DNA of 64,000 bases from Monoplex corrugatus (GCA_030674185.1 JAPXFY010000026.1:37483709-37547708); one strand, 5' to 3'. Numbered from the stretch's first letter, positions 1-9,995 are shown. The notes: generated from the sequence alone by a model not told the origin. Numbers and translations: made by a program.

Positions 1-60
1 ATACTAATAGTAATGATAATAATAACGGGATAATAATAATGATAACTGGTAATAAGGATA
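1..60. repeat. imperfect (ATA/ATG)n microsatellite
   Basis: AT-rich trinucleotide-like tract of ata, aat and gat words. It directly precedes a LINE fragment. No other function is visible. Confidence 0.6.
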
Positions 61-94
61 CTAATGAGGTAAATTTGTATAGCGCTGATAGCCC

Positions 95-266
95 ATCAAC
101 ATTTATAGGCCATCTTATGAGGAAGGGGGATTTGGAGCACCTGGTCACAACGGGAAAGCTGGAGGGAAAGAGAGCACCAGGTAGACCCAGGGAGAAAATG
201 CTAGACGGACTTGCAGATTGGCTGAAGACGAGGAGGGTGGAGGAGATGCTTGGGGCAACAAGAGAA
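95..266 (+). mobile_element. LINE fragment, C-terminal end of RT polyprotein
   Basis: The plus frame encodes a stretch containing FIGHLMRKGDLEHLVTTGKL followed by APGRPREK, the C-terminal tail of an RTE/CR1-like endonuclease-reverse transcriptase polyprotein. The same tail is seen at 46.4-46.7 kb and 51.0-51.2 kb. Only about 55 codons remain. The reading frame is interrupted after GATRE, where a TTAA-type foldback repeat joins it. It is a 5'-truncated dead copy. Confidence 0.75.
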
Positions 267-376
267 GCTGGTGGATAGGGTGAAAGAATCAAAGGGTTCA
301 GTTTTTACTTTGATAGCATCGTCGACAATGCAGGATGCTGGTGGACAGGGTGCGGGGGTCAAAGGATTAATATAGT
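266..376. mobile_element. TTAA-type foldback MITE, partial
   Basis: Begins with gctggtggatagggtg and ends with ggtcaaaggattaa, the right half of the family described at 39751-39890. The left TTAA end is missing or merged into the LINE fragment before it. Confidence 0.65.
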
Positions 377-599
377 AAAAACGGTGTCAAATACACGCAC
401 CAGTACATCAATGTGATATACATAGTTCGTAAACGGTAACAACAGATCATAGTGTGAAACTGGAAACAGGTGGTAGTGATACTAAATCAATATAGGCCTA
501 TGTAGCCTAATGTGATATCACGTGATAAGTAAAATCTTTAAAACGCACACATACACCAAAAGTCAGACAAAAACGCACACAGATACATTCACTAAATAT

Positions 600-678
600 T
601 CAATTCCCGCACCCTGTCCAAGAACTGCAAAAGATTAACCCTTTGACTCCCTCATTCTATCCACCAGCTTCCTCCAGG
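600..678. mobile_element. TTAA-type foldback MITE, partial
   Basis: Contains ttaaccctttgactccctca followed by tatccaccagcttcct, the left arm of the foldback family. The mirror arm is absent, so this is a half-element or a degraded copy. Confidence 0.65.
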
Positions 679-739
679 AAGACCTCCCAGTTGAAAAATG
701 TGTATCTTAACCACAGTAAATACTGCCCTCCCTCCCCCT

Positions 740-1276
740 TTGGGGTGGCCAGGGGCTCTTTCAGTATAACTGGTATCCCCCACCTTCTTCCTTTAATTTT
801 CTTCCTTGCTGGTCCAATTACCTGTATGGGCTCTTTCAGTATAAATGGTATCCCCACCTTCTTCCTTTAATTTTCTTCCTTGCTGGTTCAATTACCTGTA
901 TGCGTTCTACAAGTTTTACGTACATTCTCTTAGGATTGATAATTGAGCACATGTATTAAGTGCATTTTTGGCTCTAGAGAAATGTCACGTGCAGAAGCAA
1001 TTTAAAGTAATTTTAGGCCTGTTTTTATGTATGTGTTAGTGTAGCGTCCTCAGTTATGTTTAAATTTGTATTTAGTTTTTTTTTAATCCCCTGTGTGATA
1101 AAATGAGTGGTCAATGCCAGGGGCATACCCTTAGATTACGTGCACGAATGCATTGATATGTGTATTTAATTTTCTTTTCCATTTTTTGTTTGTTTCCTGT
1201 TTGAAGTATTGTGTGTGTGCTTTGAAATGATTAAAGCCATGACATAGCTCTACGCAGTCGGCTGGGCTTTAAACAA
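740..1276 (+). repeat. dispersed repeat A, about 530 bp
   Basis: Interspersed repeat recognised by comparing four places in the window. It starts near ggggctctttcagtata, contains ggattgataattgagcac and a gtggtcaatgccaggggcat block, and ends gcagtcggctgggctttaa. Related copies lie at 42806-43365 (minus), 52428-52872 (plus) and 62645-62790 (minus). No protein is encoded. The conserved 3' end suggests a SINE or LINE 3' tail, but no Pol III boxes were found. Confidence 0.65.
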
Positions 1277-1620
1277 AAACAAAAAAATGTCAATAATGTT
1301 ATACATCCTACAAGCCATGTCAGAATGAGGTGGCTTATGGAAACATGAAAACACCCAGCATGCACGTCTCTGAAGGCAGACTATGACTGCATGCAGGGCA
1401 AGAAAACATTTTTCTTAATATGTCAAAACAAAAAAAAGGGGAGAGGGGAGGGGGGAGGGAAAAAAGAAACAGCCATACATGTAACAGCCATTTGTATATT
1501 CGAGTACACAAACATACACTCCCAACCCCCCTGCCAAAAACCGAAATACAAGCAAACAAAAGCCAAAGCTGAACGCAACACCGATATTCTTCCAACCATC
1601 AGGACATAAAGGGAGCGGCA
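1277..1620. other. no gene recognised
   Basis: A/G-rich and A/C-rich intergenic or intronic sequence between repeat A and the first recognised exon. The open frames on both strands are low-complexity and unconvincing. Confidence 0.5.
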
Positions 1621-1679
1621 TGGACCACCACCACCACCACCACCATCAACAACAACAACAACAACAACGACCACAACAG
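1621..1679 (+). repeat. (ACC)n-(AAC)n microsatellite abutting an exon
   Basis: Six or seven ACC units followed by AAC units run directly into the acceptor cacaacag. It stands where a polypyrimidine tract would be expected. The exon frame is open across it (Trp, a Thr run, Ile, an Asn run), so it could instead be translated as a Thr/Asn tract. The sequence alone does not decide. Confidence 0.6.
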
Positions 1680-1864
1680 GTTCAAAGCCCGCATGACCCA
1701 ATGGCAGGAGAGGCTGCCAGACGTGGACCCTCGCCTGCTGCACAAGGTGATGCGACTGCACGAGCAGCAGGAACCTACGGGCGTGCAGCAAAAACTACGT
1801 GGAACTGTGCTGCCTGACGCACGCAAGACAGTGCAACATTGGCTGGAGAGTGCTACGGAAGTTG
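1680..1864 (+). CDS. exon of conserved protein, possibly TBATA/SPATIAL-like
   Basis: Internal exon, first recognised of three. It runs from an AG acceptor (cacaacag) to a consensus donor gtgagt and ends in phase 1. It encodes FKARMTQWQERLPDVDPRLL and then an Arg/Gln/Glu-rich helical stretch ending near VQHWLESATEV. Joined to 3396-3507 and 4819-5143 it gives about 206 residues of uninterrupted C-terminus. The GC-rich codons contrast sharply with the AT-rich flanks, and phases match at both junctions, which argues for a real gene. The V-Q-x-W-L plus LALQFF-like pattern faintly recalls TBATA (thymus, brain and testes associated) family proteins. That assignment is a guess from memory. Upstream exons lie outside the window or are not recognisable. 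Confidence 0.7.
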
Positions 1865-1875
1865 GTGAGTATGTA

Positions 1876-2155
1876 ATATCATCATCATCACCATCATCAA
1901 GTGCCTTGCCACATGGCGTTGGCGATCATGGCCCTCCGTATGCATCTATCCCTTGTTGCCATAAGCACATCTTCCACCCTCTCTGTTTTCAGCCACTCTT
2001 CAAGTCCGTCCAATATTTTTTCCCTGGGTCTACCTGGTGCTCTCTTTCCCTCCAGCTTTCCTGTTGTGACCAGGTGCTTTAATTCCCTTTCCTCATAAAA
2101 TGGCCTATAAATGTTGCCTGTCTTTTCCTAAGCTTCCTTATGAATGATATTCTTG
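1876..2155 (-). mobile_element. LINE 3' end fragment with (ATG)n tail
   Basis: On the minus strand it matches the last ~85 codons of the LINE family at 46.1-46.7 kb, including the motif written on plus as ctacctggtgctctctttcc (GRPREK region). It ends in the family's ATG-repeat tail, seen on plus as atcatcatcatcaccatc. It begins only 11 bp after the preceding exon's donor site, so it sits inside the intron. 5'-truncated and non-coding. Confidence 0.75.
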
Positions 2156-2351
2156 TGTCTGTAAACCCAAAAGTCGAGATCAGAAGGCAGAGTTTCTATG
2201 GTGGTGGTATAAACTCTTGGAAGAACCGCCTGCAGAAGATTCTCAAAGGAGAAACCTCTGTGAGAATGAAGTGTTTCAGCCCTTGCCTCCTGACACTCTT
2301 AAAGGGACTGGGCCGCATCCAGGTCATGGCTCCTGGATGCCCCTCTGCTAT

Positions 2352-2720
2352 CTTATACATGTGTAATGGTTAGCTCAGCGGACTACTGACTTGAAGGTTG
2401 TTGGCTGAATAAACTCACTCCCGTCAGTCCGGTCAAAATCATTGTGGGATTTTTCAGCCCCAACTGGCTCCTATCCACATGAACGTATGTTACATGTATG
2501 GCTGTTTATTTTTTACTCTCCTCCTCCCCCCCCCCCCCCCCCCCCCCCCCCCCCTATGAACGTAGGCCTACTGTGGATTTACCCGGTACCTAGAAGACTG
2601 GGACCACACAGTCGAGTCTCGTTCACTTCATGGATTCATCAGTGAAGTGTTGCTCAGATCTCCCGTCCAACACTGCAAGTGTCTGTACACCGTATCCCTC
2701 GGCCCGGTTGATGGGCAGGA
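2352..2720 (+). mobile_element. SINE-1 copy, diverged, interrupted by poly-C
   Basis: Contains gtaatggttagctcagcgga, actaccgact-like and aaaatcattgtgggattttt, matching the head and body of the intact SINE at 2752. A poly-C tract of about 30 bp (2525-2554) interrupts it. Box B is degraded. The end (gggaccacacagtcgagtct) matches the body of the next SINE, so two copies lie head to tail. Confidence 0.6.
2525..2554. repeat. poly-C tract
   Basis: About 30 consecutive C residues. One of several mononucleotide C/G runs in the window; the length is prone to sequencing error. Confidence 0.9.
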
Positions 2721-2751
2721 TATATTATGTAAGTAAGCTTAGAGTACAGAC

Positions 2752-3092
2752 CAGTCGCCGTGGTGTAGTGGTTAACGCAACGGACTACCGACTGGAAGGT
2801 TGTGGGTTCGAATCCCCATCAGTACCTTCAAAAATCATTGTAGGAATTTTCGGCTCTAACCGGCTCCTACCCAGGGTTGGGCGTGCTATGGGCTCAGTGG
2901 GAAAACTGGAACCGCACAGTCGAGTCTCATCTACTTCATGGATGTGTCATTGAGGGTGTTACAACCCTGTCACGCAGTCTCAATCCTACATGGAACTCCA
3001 TAGCATCATGATTATCATCCACATCGACATCAACATCATCGCATAATAAAAACTATTCCAGCTTCTGTGGCCATTAAAGTGGCGTAGAAAAT
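2752..3092 (+). mobile_element. tRNA-derived SINE (SINE-1), near full length
   Basis: The head is tRNA-like: box A region gtggtgtagtggttaacgc and box B gggttcgaatcccc, spaced as in Pol III type 2 promoters. A body follows (cattgtaggaattttcggct, ccgcacagtcgagtctca), then a conserved 3' block ggaactccatagcatcatga with an ATC-rich stretch, and finally ctgtggccattaaagtggc. Similar 3' halves occur at 3184, 44415, 56455 and 61775. The acceptor stem does not close, so this is a SINE head and not a working tRNA gene. The parent LINE is unknown. Confidence 0.8.
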
Positions 3093-3183
3093 GGGACGAA
3101 AAAAAAAGGTGAGCACAAAGGTAACCTCCCTAAGTGCAATGATCCTAAACAAAATTTTTTTTTAAATTATAAAAAAAAAATAT

Positions 3184-3325
3184 TAGGGTACAGACCTAAC
3201 ATACTGTCTCATTTCAGTATGGAACTCCATAACATTACGATTATCACCCCCAACATCATAGCATTGTGACCTGTTGTCCCAGATTCAGTGGCCGGTGTCT
3301 TGGTGCAGAAATGGGTGAGTAAAAT
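3184..3325 (+). mobile_element. SINE-1 3' fragment
   Basis: Begins near gggtacagacctaacatact and shares tatggaactccata, attatca and ttcagtggccggtg with the 3' domain of SINE-1. It lacks the tRNA head. It ends about 70 bp before the next coding exon. Confidence 0.6.
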
Positions 3326-3395
3326 GTCCACGTGTAGGCCTACACCAACCAGACCTTAGTTGCTGACATAGCTGTTTGTGTCCGTGCTGTTTCAG

Positions 3396-3507
3396 AGCGT
3401 CTGGTGGCACTGCAGTTCTTCAATTCCCTGGCAGGAGGCCGACTGATGGGAGGACGGGGACCGGAGCAAAACGCTCGTCTCCGGGACGTCATCGATGCAC
3501 TGCAAAA
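3396..3507 (+). CDS. second recognised exon of the TBATA-like gene
   Basis: 112-nt internal exon. The acceptor is gtgctgtttcag with a good pyrimidine tract; the donor is gtgagt. The phase-1 junction with the previous exon makes a Glu codon. It then encodes RLVALQFFNSLAGGRLMG and a short Arg-rich helix ending DVIDALQ, leaving two bases to complete an Asn codon with the next exon. No named domain is recognised; the sequence looks alpha-helical and conserved. Continuity of phase with both neighbours is the main support. Confidence 0.75.
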
Positions 3508-3519
3508 GTGAGTCTGCGT

Positions 3520-3645
3520 CAGGAGGTAGTAATGATGATGGTGGTAGTGGTGGTGGTGATGGTTGTGGCAGTGATGATGATGATGATAGTGGTTACGGTG
3601 ATGATAATAATGAATAATGAAGATGACGACGATGATGATGATGAT
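3520..3645 (+). repeat. (GAT/GGT)n imperfect microsatellite
   Basis: Runs of gatgatg and ggtggtagtgg directly after the donor of the second exon. It may be the leftover ATG-repeat tail of a LINE insertion, as at 46.7 kb, but no LINE sequence remains next to it. Confidence 0.7.
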
Positions 3646-3659
3646 GCCCTGGTGTTAGG

Positions 3660-4460
3660 TTACTGCTTGGTTTGGTTTTTTGTTTTTTTTTTTTTGGGAG
3701 GGGGGGTGTTTTTTGTTTTTTGTTTTGTCTTTTGTTTTTTTGTTTTGCATTTGCAAAAGATTAATTTCCAAAATATATCTCCAAAAGATCAGTGCGTCTG
3801 TTAGGACAAAGAAACTGGAGGGTGTCCGGACATACCTGGGACAAATAAATATAACGGGGATTATTCAGGACAAACAGGGGTTATGTGCGACAAACAAACG
3901 GGAATTATCTGAAACAAAAACTTAACAAAGATTTCCTGAGACGTTAATTTAATTTCACATGCATAAACATTTGTAAGTAGCCTACAGACAGAAGACAGTA
4001 CAGACCACATAGTGTTTTAAGTATGTGCGCACGATTTAGGAAAGAGTTGAAGTTTTTTTGTCAAAATACGTCACCTGTGCAAATGTCAGGCTAACTGAAA
4101 ATATGTTTGGTGCTAATAAAAACATGTAGGCCTACATCGATCCAATTTTGTTTTTCTTTTTGTTCTTCTAGGGAAAATGTATTTATGAAATTTTTTTGCC
4201 GACATAAAGCTCTTCCAAATTTGGTGTCACAAAATAGCACATAAAAGAACATGATGTAAGACTGACACACAGCTTAAATTCTTCTATGAAATATCACAGA
4301 ATAACATGTTCTTTTATCTAAGGTAAGACTGGCATGCAACAGAATACTTTTTGAGAGAAATAGCTGCATATTTTCTGTTGGTGGAAATTGATCTATTTTT
4401 ACCTGTGTATATGTTTATCAAGCATTTTATAAAGTAACAAATATATGTAAGTTCTTTTTA
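3660..4460. other. intron sequence, nothing recognised
   Basis: T-rich and A-rich intron between the second and third exons. No repeat family or coding signal was recognised, apart from one TAGGCCTA octamer at 4127. Confidence 0.5.
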
Positions 4461-4461
4461 A

Positions 4462-4615
<154 letters not shown>

Positions 4616-4818
4616 ACGACTTTCAAGTATATTTCACTTCAGTGTAAATTTTGTGCTGTGATTGTAATTATGTTTTGCCAGTAATAATGGTTTGTTTTGG
4701 GGGGTTTTCAATAAACTTTTGGGCTAAAATTGCATTTAACAACCGTAGGACCACTGTACCTACCATTTTTTAGAGAGAGAGAGAGAAAAAATCACATACA
4801 AACACACTATACTTTCAG

Positions 4819-5143
4819 CCCGGGAGGTCGGTGGCTGGCAGAAGCAGGCCTGTCCCCAAGAGGAGGACCTTTCGGCATCAACATGAGGGCAGCACCACAG
4901 AACAAGGGAGCTGAGAAAGCCATGGAGGGGAGCGACGAGGCTGGGGTCAGCAAACGACTTAGGTACGTGGGTCAGCTGGACCCCGACACACGTCGTAAAA
5001 GGTGGATGCACACCAGCTGGCACCACCTGCCACAGTACCAGCCCACCAGCCTTCAGGTGACCAACAGCAGTTCCCACTACGTCCGGCCCCAGCAGTACCC
5101 CCACCGTCACTTCGTCATTCATCCCGACTGGCCCCCACAGTGA
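4819..5143 (+). CDS. terminal coding exon of the TBATA-like gene
   Basis: Starts after the acceptor actatactttcag; its first base completes the split Asn codon. It encodes 107 further residues and ends at TGA (5141-5143). Visible blocks are a Gly/Arg-rich PGGRWLAEAGLSPRGG, a VSKRLRYVGQLDPDTRRKRW segment, and an aromatic/His-rich tail: HTSWHHLPQYQ, then YVRPQQYPHRHFVIHPDWPP just before the stop. The aromatic tail resembles short conserved motifs in ciliary or sperm proteins, but I cannot name a family securely. No signal peptide or membrane segment is seen. Confidence 0.75.
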
Positions 5144-5478
5144 CTTATGCTCTACCGTACCTCTAGTTGTGCCGTTTGTCACACACCCCACCTCCCCCTA
5201 TAGCAGCTTTTTGATCGATCATCAGCTTGGTCCCCAAATGCTTTGTTTGTGCCCTTCTATTCAGTCTCGACTGTTTTATTCAAAGGTAATCCCACAATAA
5301 GCAGGGTGGAAGGACAATAACTGCAGTCTTTATTGTCTTTTCACACCCTCAGTGTGATAAGTGCATTCTTATGTGTGTATGTTGTGTACGCTTTTTCTTG
5401 GCCAATTGCCCCATGACAACTTTTAAGACTTCGATGAGGGGATTAGGATAATTATTTCAAATAGGGTCTTCCTTGACT
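5144..5478 (+). other. 3' flank or UTR of the TBATA-like gene
   Basis: Follows the stop codon. No canonical AATAAA is present here; acaataa occurs near 5294 and 5314. The first canonical AATAAA downstream on this strand that I noticed is near 7620 (atcaaataaaagttc). The true polyadenylation site is therefore undecided. Confidence 0.4.
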
Positions 5479-5479
5479 G

Positions 5480-5572
<93 letters not shown>

Positions 5573-5595
5573 AGAGAGAGAGAGAGAGAGAGAGA
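5480..5595. repeat. (TG)n(GA)n compound microsatellite
   Basis: About 88 bp of TG followed by about 23 bp of GA. It ends where SINE-2 begins (gattgattgatta). Confidence 0.95.
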
Positions 5596-5596
5596 G

Positions 5597-5839
5597 TTTG
5601 ATTGATTGATTAGGTTCAGTTTTTACGTCGACACCCACCTCAGGTCATATGGCCGACTGGGATAACCATCTCAGGGAAGTGAGGGAAGGGGGACTTATCT
5701 AATCCTATACTGACACCACCAGAACAACAATGATGTTAAGATGGGACGGTGGGGCCAGTTTTAATGTAGCACATCCCGGGATTCGAACCCATAACCATTA
5801 GCATGTGAATCTGACACTCAAACTAACTGAGCTACTGGG

Positions 5840-5841
<2 letters not shown>
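5597..5841 (-). mobile_element. tRNA-derived SINE (SINE-2), about 245 bp
   Basis: Read on the minus strand, the head is cccagtagctcagttag (box A) with gggttcgaatcccgg (box B). A unique body follows and ends gtgtcgacgtaaaaactgaa, then taatcaatcaatcaa as a tetranucleotide tail. The body differs from SINE-1, so this is a separate family. A GA microsatellite abuts its 5' end and a TG/GA one abuts its 3' tail. Confidence 0.75.

Positions 5842-5881
<40 letters not shown>
5842..5881. repeat. (GA)n microsatellite
   Basis: About 40 bp of GA repeats next to the SINE-2 head. Confidence 0.9.
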
Positions 5882-6189
5882 TTTACTTTTTTTTTTATCT
5901 GGGGTGGACTGGGGTTGTGGTGATAGAGACGATAACTTGTCAGAGGTAATGGAGACGATAATTTGTCATATAAGTAATTGGGAAGATCTGAGTCGTACTG
6001 ATTGGGGGTGATTTCGTGATGTGATGATGTGATTGTACTGGACATTGGTCACGTAAGTCTATACATATATACATACATATATATATAGGTAGATAGATAG
6101 GACCTCAAGATCTTGCCAGTGCATAGAGTTCATGTGCAGGCTTAAACCCTTCTCCATCACAGTGTACGTGGAATTTATTCCAAACACGG

Positions 6190-6750
6190 AGAAACTGAAA
6201 CTGATTGAAGGATTGGGATATTTCTTTTTATTGGTCTTTCAGAGATGGATTGTGAGATTTAACAAAATTAACCCTTGATCGTTCGATGAATTGTGGGGAT
6301 TTTTTTTTTATCATTGGGCCTACTGATTTATGGATTGTGATATTTTGGGCCTTCATTGTTTGATTGAAATGGTAGGCGTTATATTGGGTCTTGACTGATG
6401 GACTGAGATTTTTCTTAAAAATTAGTCCTTGATTGTTTGGAATGGATATTTTTTGTATTGGGCCTGTTGATTGATGGATTCTATGGAATTGGGCCTGTTG
6501 ATTGATGGATACTATGGAATGGATATTTCATATTGGGCCTGTTGATTGATGGATTGTAAGAGTTTTCTTTTAATTAGTCCCTGATTGTTTTTGATTGATC
6601 GGGATATCATTTTATATTGGTCCTTGGTTATTTTATTGGAATGGAAGATATTTTTTTAACGGTCCTAAAATTTGTTCCTCGACTAATTGATGGATGGATC
6701 GATTTTTATTAGTCCTTCAGTGTTTGTTTGATGAATTGGGATATTTTTAA
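6190..6750. repeat. degenerate minisatellite, units about 55-65 bp
   Basis: Repeated words ttgattgatgga, ggatattt, attgggcctgttgattg and attagtcc(c)ttgattgttt recur with variable spacing. Three units near 6460-6555 are closest to each other (each contains gggcctgttgattgatgga). No coding potential. Confidence 0.7.
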
Positions 6751-7660
6751 CATTAGGATGCTCGTTGCATAAAGTGTAAACTCCCACTCATGAATGAATC
6801 CTTTTTCCAAGAACGCCCTGCGCCCGACATACGTTTGGGCGCCATAGGTCGTTCCCATCGTCTGCTCTGGCGATTGATCTTACCCCTGGTCTTTTGAACA
6901 TTTTGGTCTTATCCACTTTGTGTACACTATCCTACACAGGGAATGACTATGCCAACTTTTCTCTTTTTTGACAAAAAAGAGCGCCATTCAAGAAATTTTT
7001 TACCCATATCATGCGTCCCACCCTACCCCCATATTCCCCCAAGAAACCATGGGATCACCGAGTTCCCTAAGATATAATTATTTGATAAATTGTACTGTGA
7101 ATCTAATGTACATATCGTGACAAATTAGGGGAAACATTGGGAACTTTCTTACTCACGTGACGATAGACATTATTAATATAACGAGTTATAATGAATTAGG
7201 GTTACTATTAATTAAAAAAAAAAAAAACACTAAAGAATGGACTTTTTTTTTAGTCTTGATGACTAATGAACTGGAACTATTTTGTTTTGGGGGTGGGGGG
7301 ATGGGGACTTGGCGATTATTTTAAATCCATGGGCAAACTGTTAATTGTTTGTGCCAAATTACAAAATAAGCAAACGTACATAACAGTTTGTGCTAAAATA
7401 TATAAATTAATGACGGATTTTATTCTGTTTGGTTGCTAATGTGCACCACGGGTTGGTGTGAATATGAATAGACCTATGTCTAATTTGATAACACGATTAC
7501 TACATTTTCCTTTTCGTGTAGACTGTAGCCTACATACTCATTTCATCAATTTTAATTTCAAATATTCGGTTGGTTCCAGAGCTCCATTTTAAAATGTGTC
7601 CATGTGTCGTGTATGAATCAAATAAAAGTTCACCAGATCTATCCAACATGACTGGATTTT
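6751..7660. other. no gene recognised; one AATAAA
   Basis: AT-rich sequence. An AATAAA at about 7620 in atcaaataaaagttc on the plus strand could serve as a distant polyadenylation signal for the upstream gene, but that is speculation. Confidence 0.4.
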
Positions 7661-7773
7661 CACTTCAGATTGTTAGTTTATGTGTGTGCCTTTGCTTTGA
7701 TGTTCATTAATGGGTGTGTTTTTCCTTTGATGTTAATTAATATGTGTGTTTTTCTTTTCATGTTTGTTTTTAA

Positions 7774-8034
7774 ACCCCTTGACTCCCGCGCCCTGTCCAC
7801 CAACATCCTGCATAGTCAACCATGCTTGCGAAGCAAAAATCTACACTTTGACGCCGTCACCCCTGCAGGAAGTTGGTGGATAGGGTGCGGGAGTCAAAGC
7901 GTTACGTTTTTGCAGTTGGTAGATAGGGTGCGGGAGTCAAAGGATTACGTTTTTGCAGTTGGTAGATAGGGTGCGGGAGTCAAAGCGTTACGTTTTAGCA
8001 GTTGGTAGATAGGGTGCGGGCGTCAAAGGGTTAA
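7774..8034. mobile_element. TTAA-type foldback MITE with internal tandem triplication
   Basis: Left arm aaaccccttgactcccgcg, right arm gtcaaagggttaa. Between 7890 and 8030 a block of about 55 bp containing gcagttggtagatagggtgc recurs three times, each ending gtcaaag. The repeats are right arms stacked in tandem. Confidence 0.75.
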
Positions 8035-8071
8035 TGTGTGCATTTTCTTTCATGTTAATTATGCTAACCCT

Positions 8072-8184
8072 AACAACCCTTTGAGACTCCCTCAGCCTAT
8101 TCACTAGCATCCTGTTTTGTCAACCATGACAGCAAAGCAAAAATTTAATCTTTGACTTTCTCACCCTATCCACCAGCTTCCTGA
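8072..8184. mobile_element. TTAA-type foldback MITE, left arms only
   Basis: Two successive left arms: aaccctttgagactccctca, then ctttgactttctcaccctat. Between them is catgacagcaaagcaaaaat, a spacer seen in other copies. No right arm. Confidence 0.65.
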
Positions 8185-8728
8185 CACTGGATTCTGGATG
8201 TTGTAAAAGACTAGGAAAAGGGCAAACTGTCCATTTGTAGATAAACATACAGACTACTAGATTCTGAATGTTGTAGAAGACTAAGGAAAATGGCAAACTG
8301 TCCATTTGTAGATAAATATACAGACTACTATACTAGATTCTGAATGTTGTAAATGACTGTGGAAAATGGCAAACTGTCCATTTGTAGATAAACATACTGA
8401 CTACTAGATTCTGAATGTTGTAGAAGACTAAGGAAAATGGCAAACTGTCCATTTGTAGGTAAACATACTGACTACTAGATTCTGAATGTTGTAAAAGACT
8501 GTGGAAAATGGCAAACTGTCCATTTATAGATAAACATACAGACTACTAGATTTTGAATGTTGTAGAAGACTAAGGAAAATGGCAAACTGTCCATTTGTAG
8601 ATAAACATACAGACACTAGATTCTGAATGTTGTAAAAGACTGGAAAATGGCAAAACTGTCCATTTGTAGATAAACATACAGACACTAGATTTTGAATGTT
8701 GTAAAAGACCAAGAAAAATGGCAAAATG
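8184..8728. repeat. tandem repeat, seven units of about 71 bp
   Basis: The word aaactgtccatttgtag (one copy has tttatag) recurs with spacings of about 71, 76, 71, 71, 71 and 69 bp. Each unit also contains tagattctgaatgttgta. Units are highly similar, so expansion was recent. There are no unique spacers between repeats. Confidence 0.9.
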
Positions 8729-8789
8729 GGAAACAAAACAAAAAAGAAAGTTACAGAAAAGATGAAAAAATTAAAGTAGGGGCCTACTT

Positions 8790-8821
8790 AAAAAAAAAAA
8801 AAAAAAAGGGGGGGGGGGGGA
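8790..8821. repeat. poly-A/poly-G tract
   Basis: About 17 A followed by about 12 G. Mononucleotide run with no other feature. Confidence 0.85.
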
Positions 8822-9007
8822 ACTAGTGCCTCATGTGTACCTGCATGCAACTGAAGAAAAAAAAGACATTACAACAAAACCAAACAACACAAAAACAATT
8901 GTGGTCTTCCAGAAGAATGCAACAAAAACATGCAAAACATTCACAATGAAATAATTATAACACGAAAATCTTGATCTCATTTGTAAAATGATGCAAATGG
9001 GCATATC

Positions 9008-9114
<107 letters not shown>

Positions 9115-9261
9115 TATACCGGTATACACAAACACACGCACTGACAAATACACTGATACACATCTGTACACACACACACATCCATGAAACAGTCTACCAT
9201 CACCACTACCACTTGTACCACTTCTACCACCATCTCTTCCTCCTCCTCATTTAATCGGAAT

Positions 9262-9995
9262 AACATTCAGCTAGCATAGAAGCAGATACAAAGTACAAAA
9301 ACGGTAAACTCAGAACACTCCTCTATCAAAGAAATAAGAGGGAAGCAGAGAGAATTTTTATAATATTAATCAAAGGACATAACTCTTGAGAATTATCTCC
9401 CATGTTGTAGGCTACTTCTCAAATCTAACACAGTTTACGCTACTCATTCAGCTAGCATAGAAGCAAATACAATTGATTAATATTATAAAAAATTTTCCCT
9501 GCTTCCCTCTTATTTCTTTGGTAGAAGTAGGCTACAACATGGGAGATAATTCTCAAGAGTTATGTCCTTTGATTAATATTACAAAAATTCTCCATGTTTC
9601 CCTCTTATTTCTTTGGTTTAAGTAGGCCTGCAACATGGGAGGTAATTCTCAACAGTTATGTCCTTTGATTAATATTATAAAATTTCTCCATGGTTCCCCC
9701 TTATTTCGTTGGTAGAAGTACAACATGGGAGATAATTCTCAAGAGTTATGTCCTTTGATTAATATAAAAATTCTCCCTGCTTCCCTCTTATTTCTTTGGT
9801 AGAGGAGTGTTCTGAGCTTACTGTTTTTGTACTTTGTATCTGCTTCTATGCTAGCTGAATGGGTAGCGCAAACTGTGTTAGATTTGAGAAGTATGCCTAC
9901 AACATGGGAGATAATTCTCAAGAGTTATGTCGTTTGATTAATATTATAAAAATTCTCCCTGCTTCCCTCTTATTTCTTTGGTAAGCAACAAAATG
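9262..9995. repeat. foldback family B with tandem amplification
   Basis: Starts ttcagctagcatagaagcag and contains the inverted partner gcttctatgctagctgaa near 9841-9858. In between, a block of about 95-110 bp with gggagataattctcaagagt, tgtcctttgattaatat and ccctcttatttctttggt occurs five times, in two orientations overall. The same family forms the palindrome at 44033-44327 and a partial copy at 52873-53030. Confidence 0.8.

Noticed and set aside
2752..2825. functional tRNA gene
   Set aside because: Boxes A and B are present but the acceptor stem does not close and the same head heads a SINE body found elsewhere.
5294..5330. polyadenylation signal of the TBATA-like gene
   Set aside because: Only acaataa-like words are present; no canonical hexamer near the stop, so no site is called.
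8184..8728. CRISPR-like array
   Set aside because: Units of about 71 bp are repeated whole, with no unique spacers, in clearly eukaryotic DNA. It is a minisatellite.
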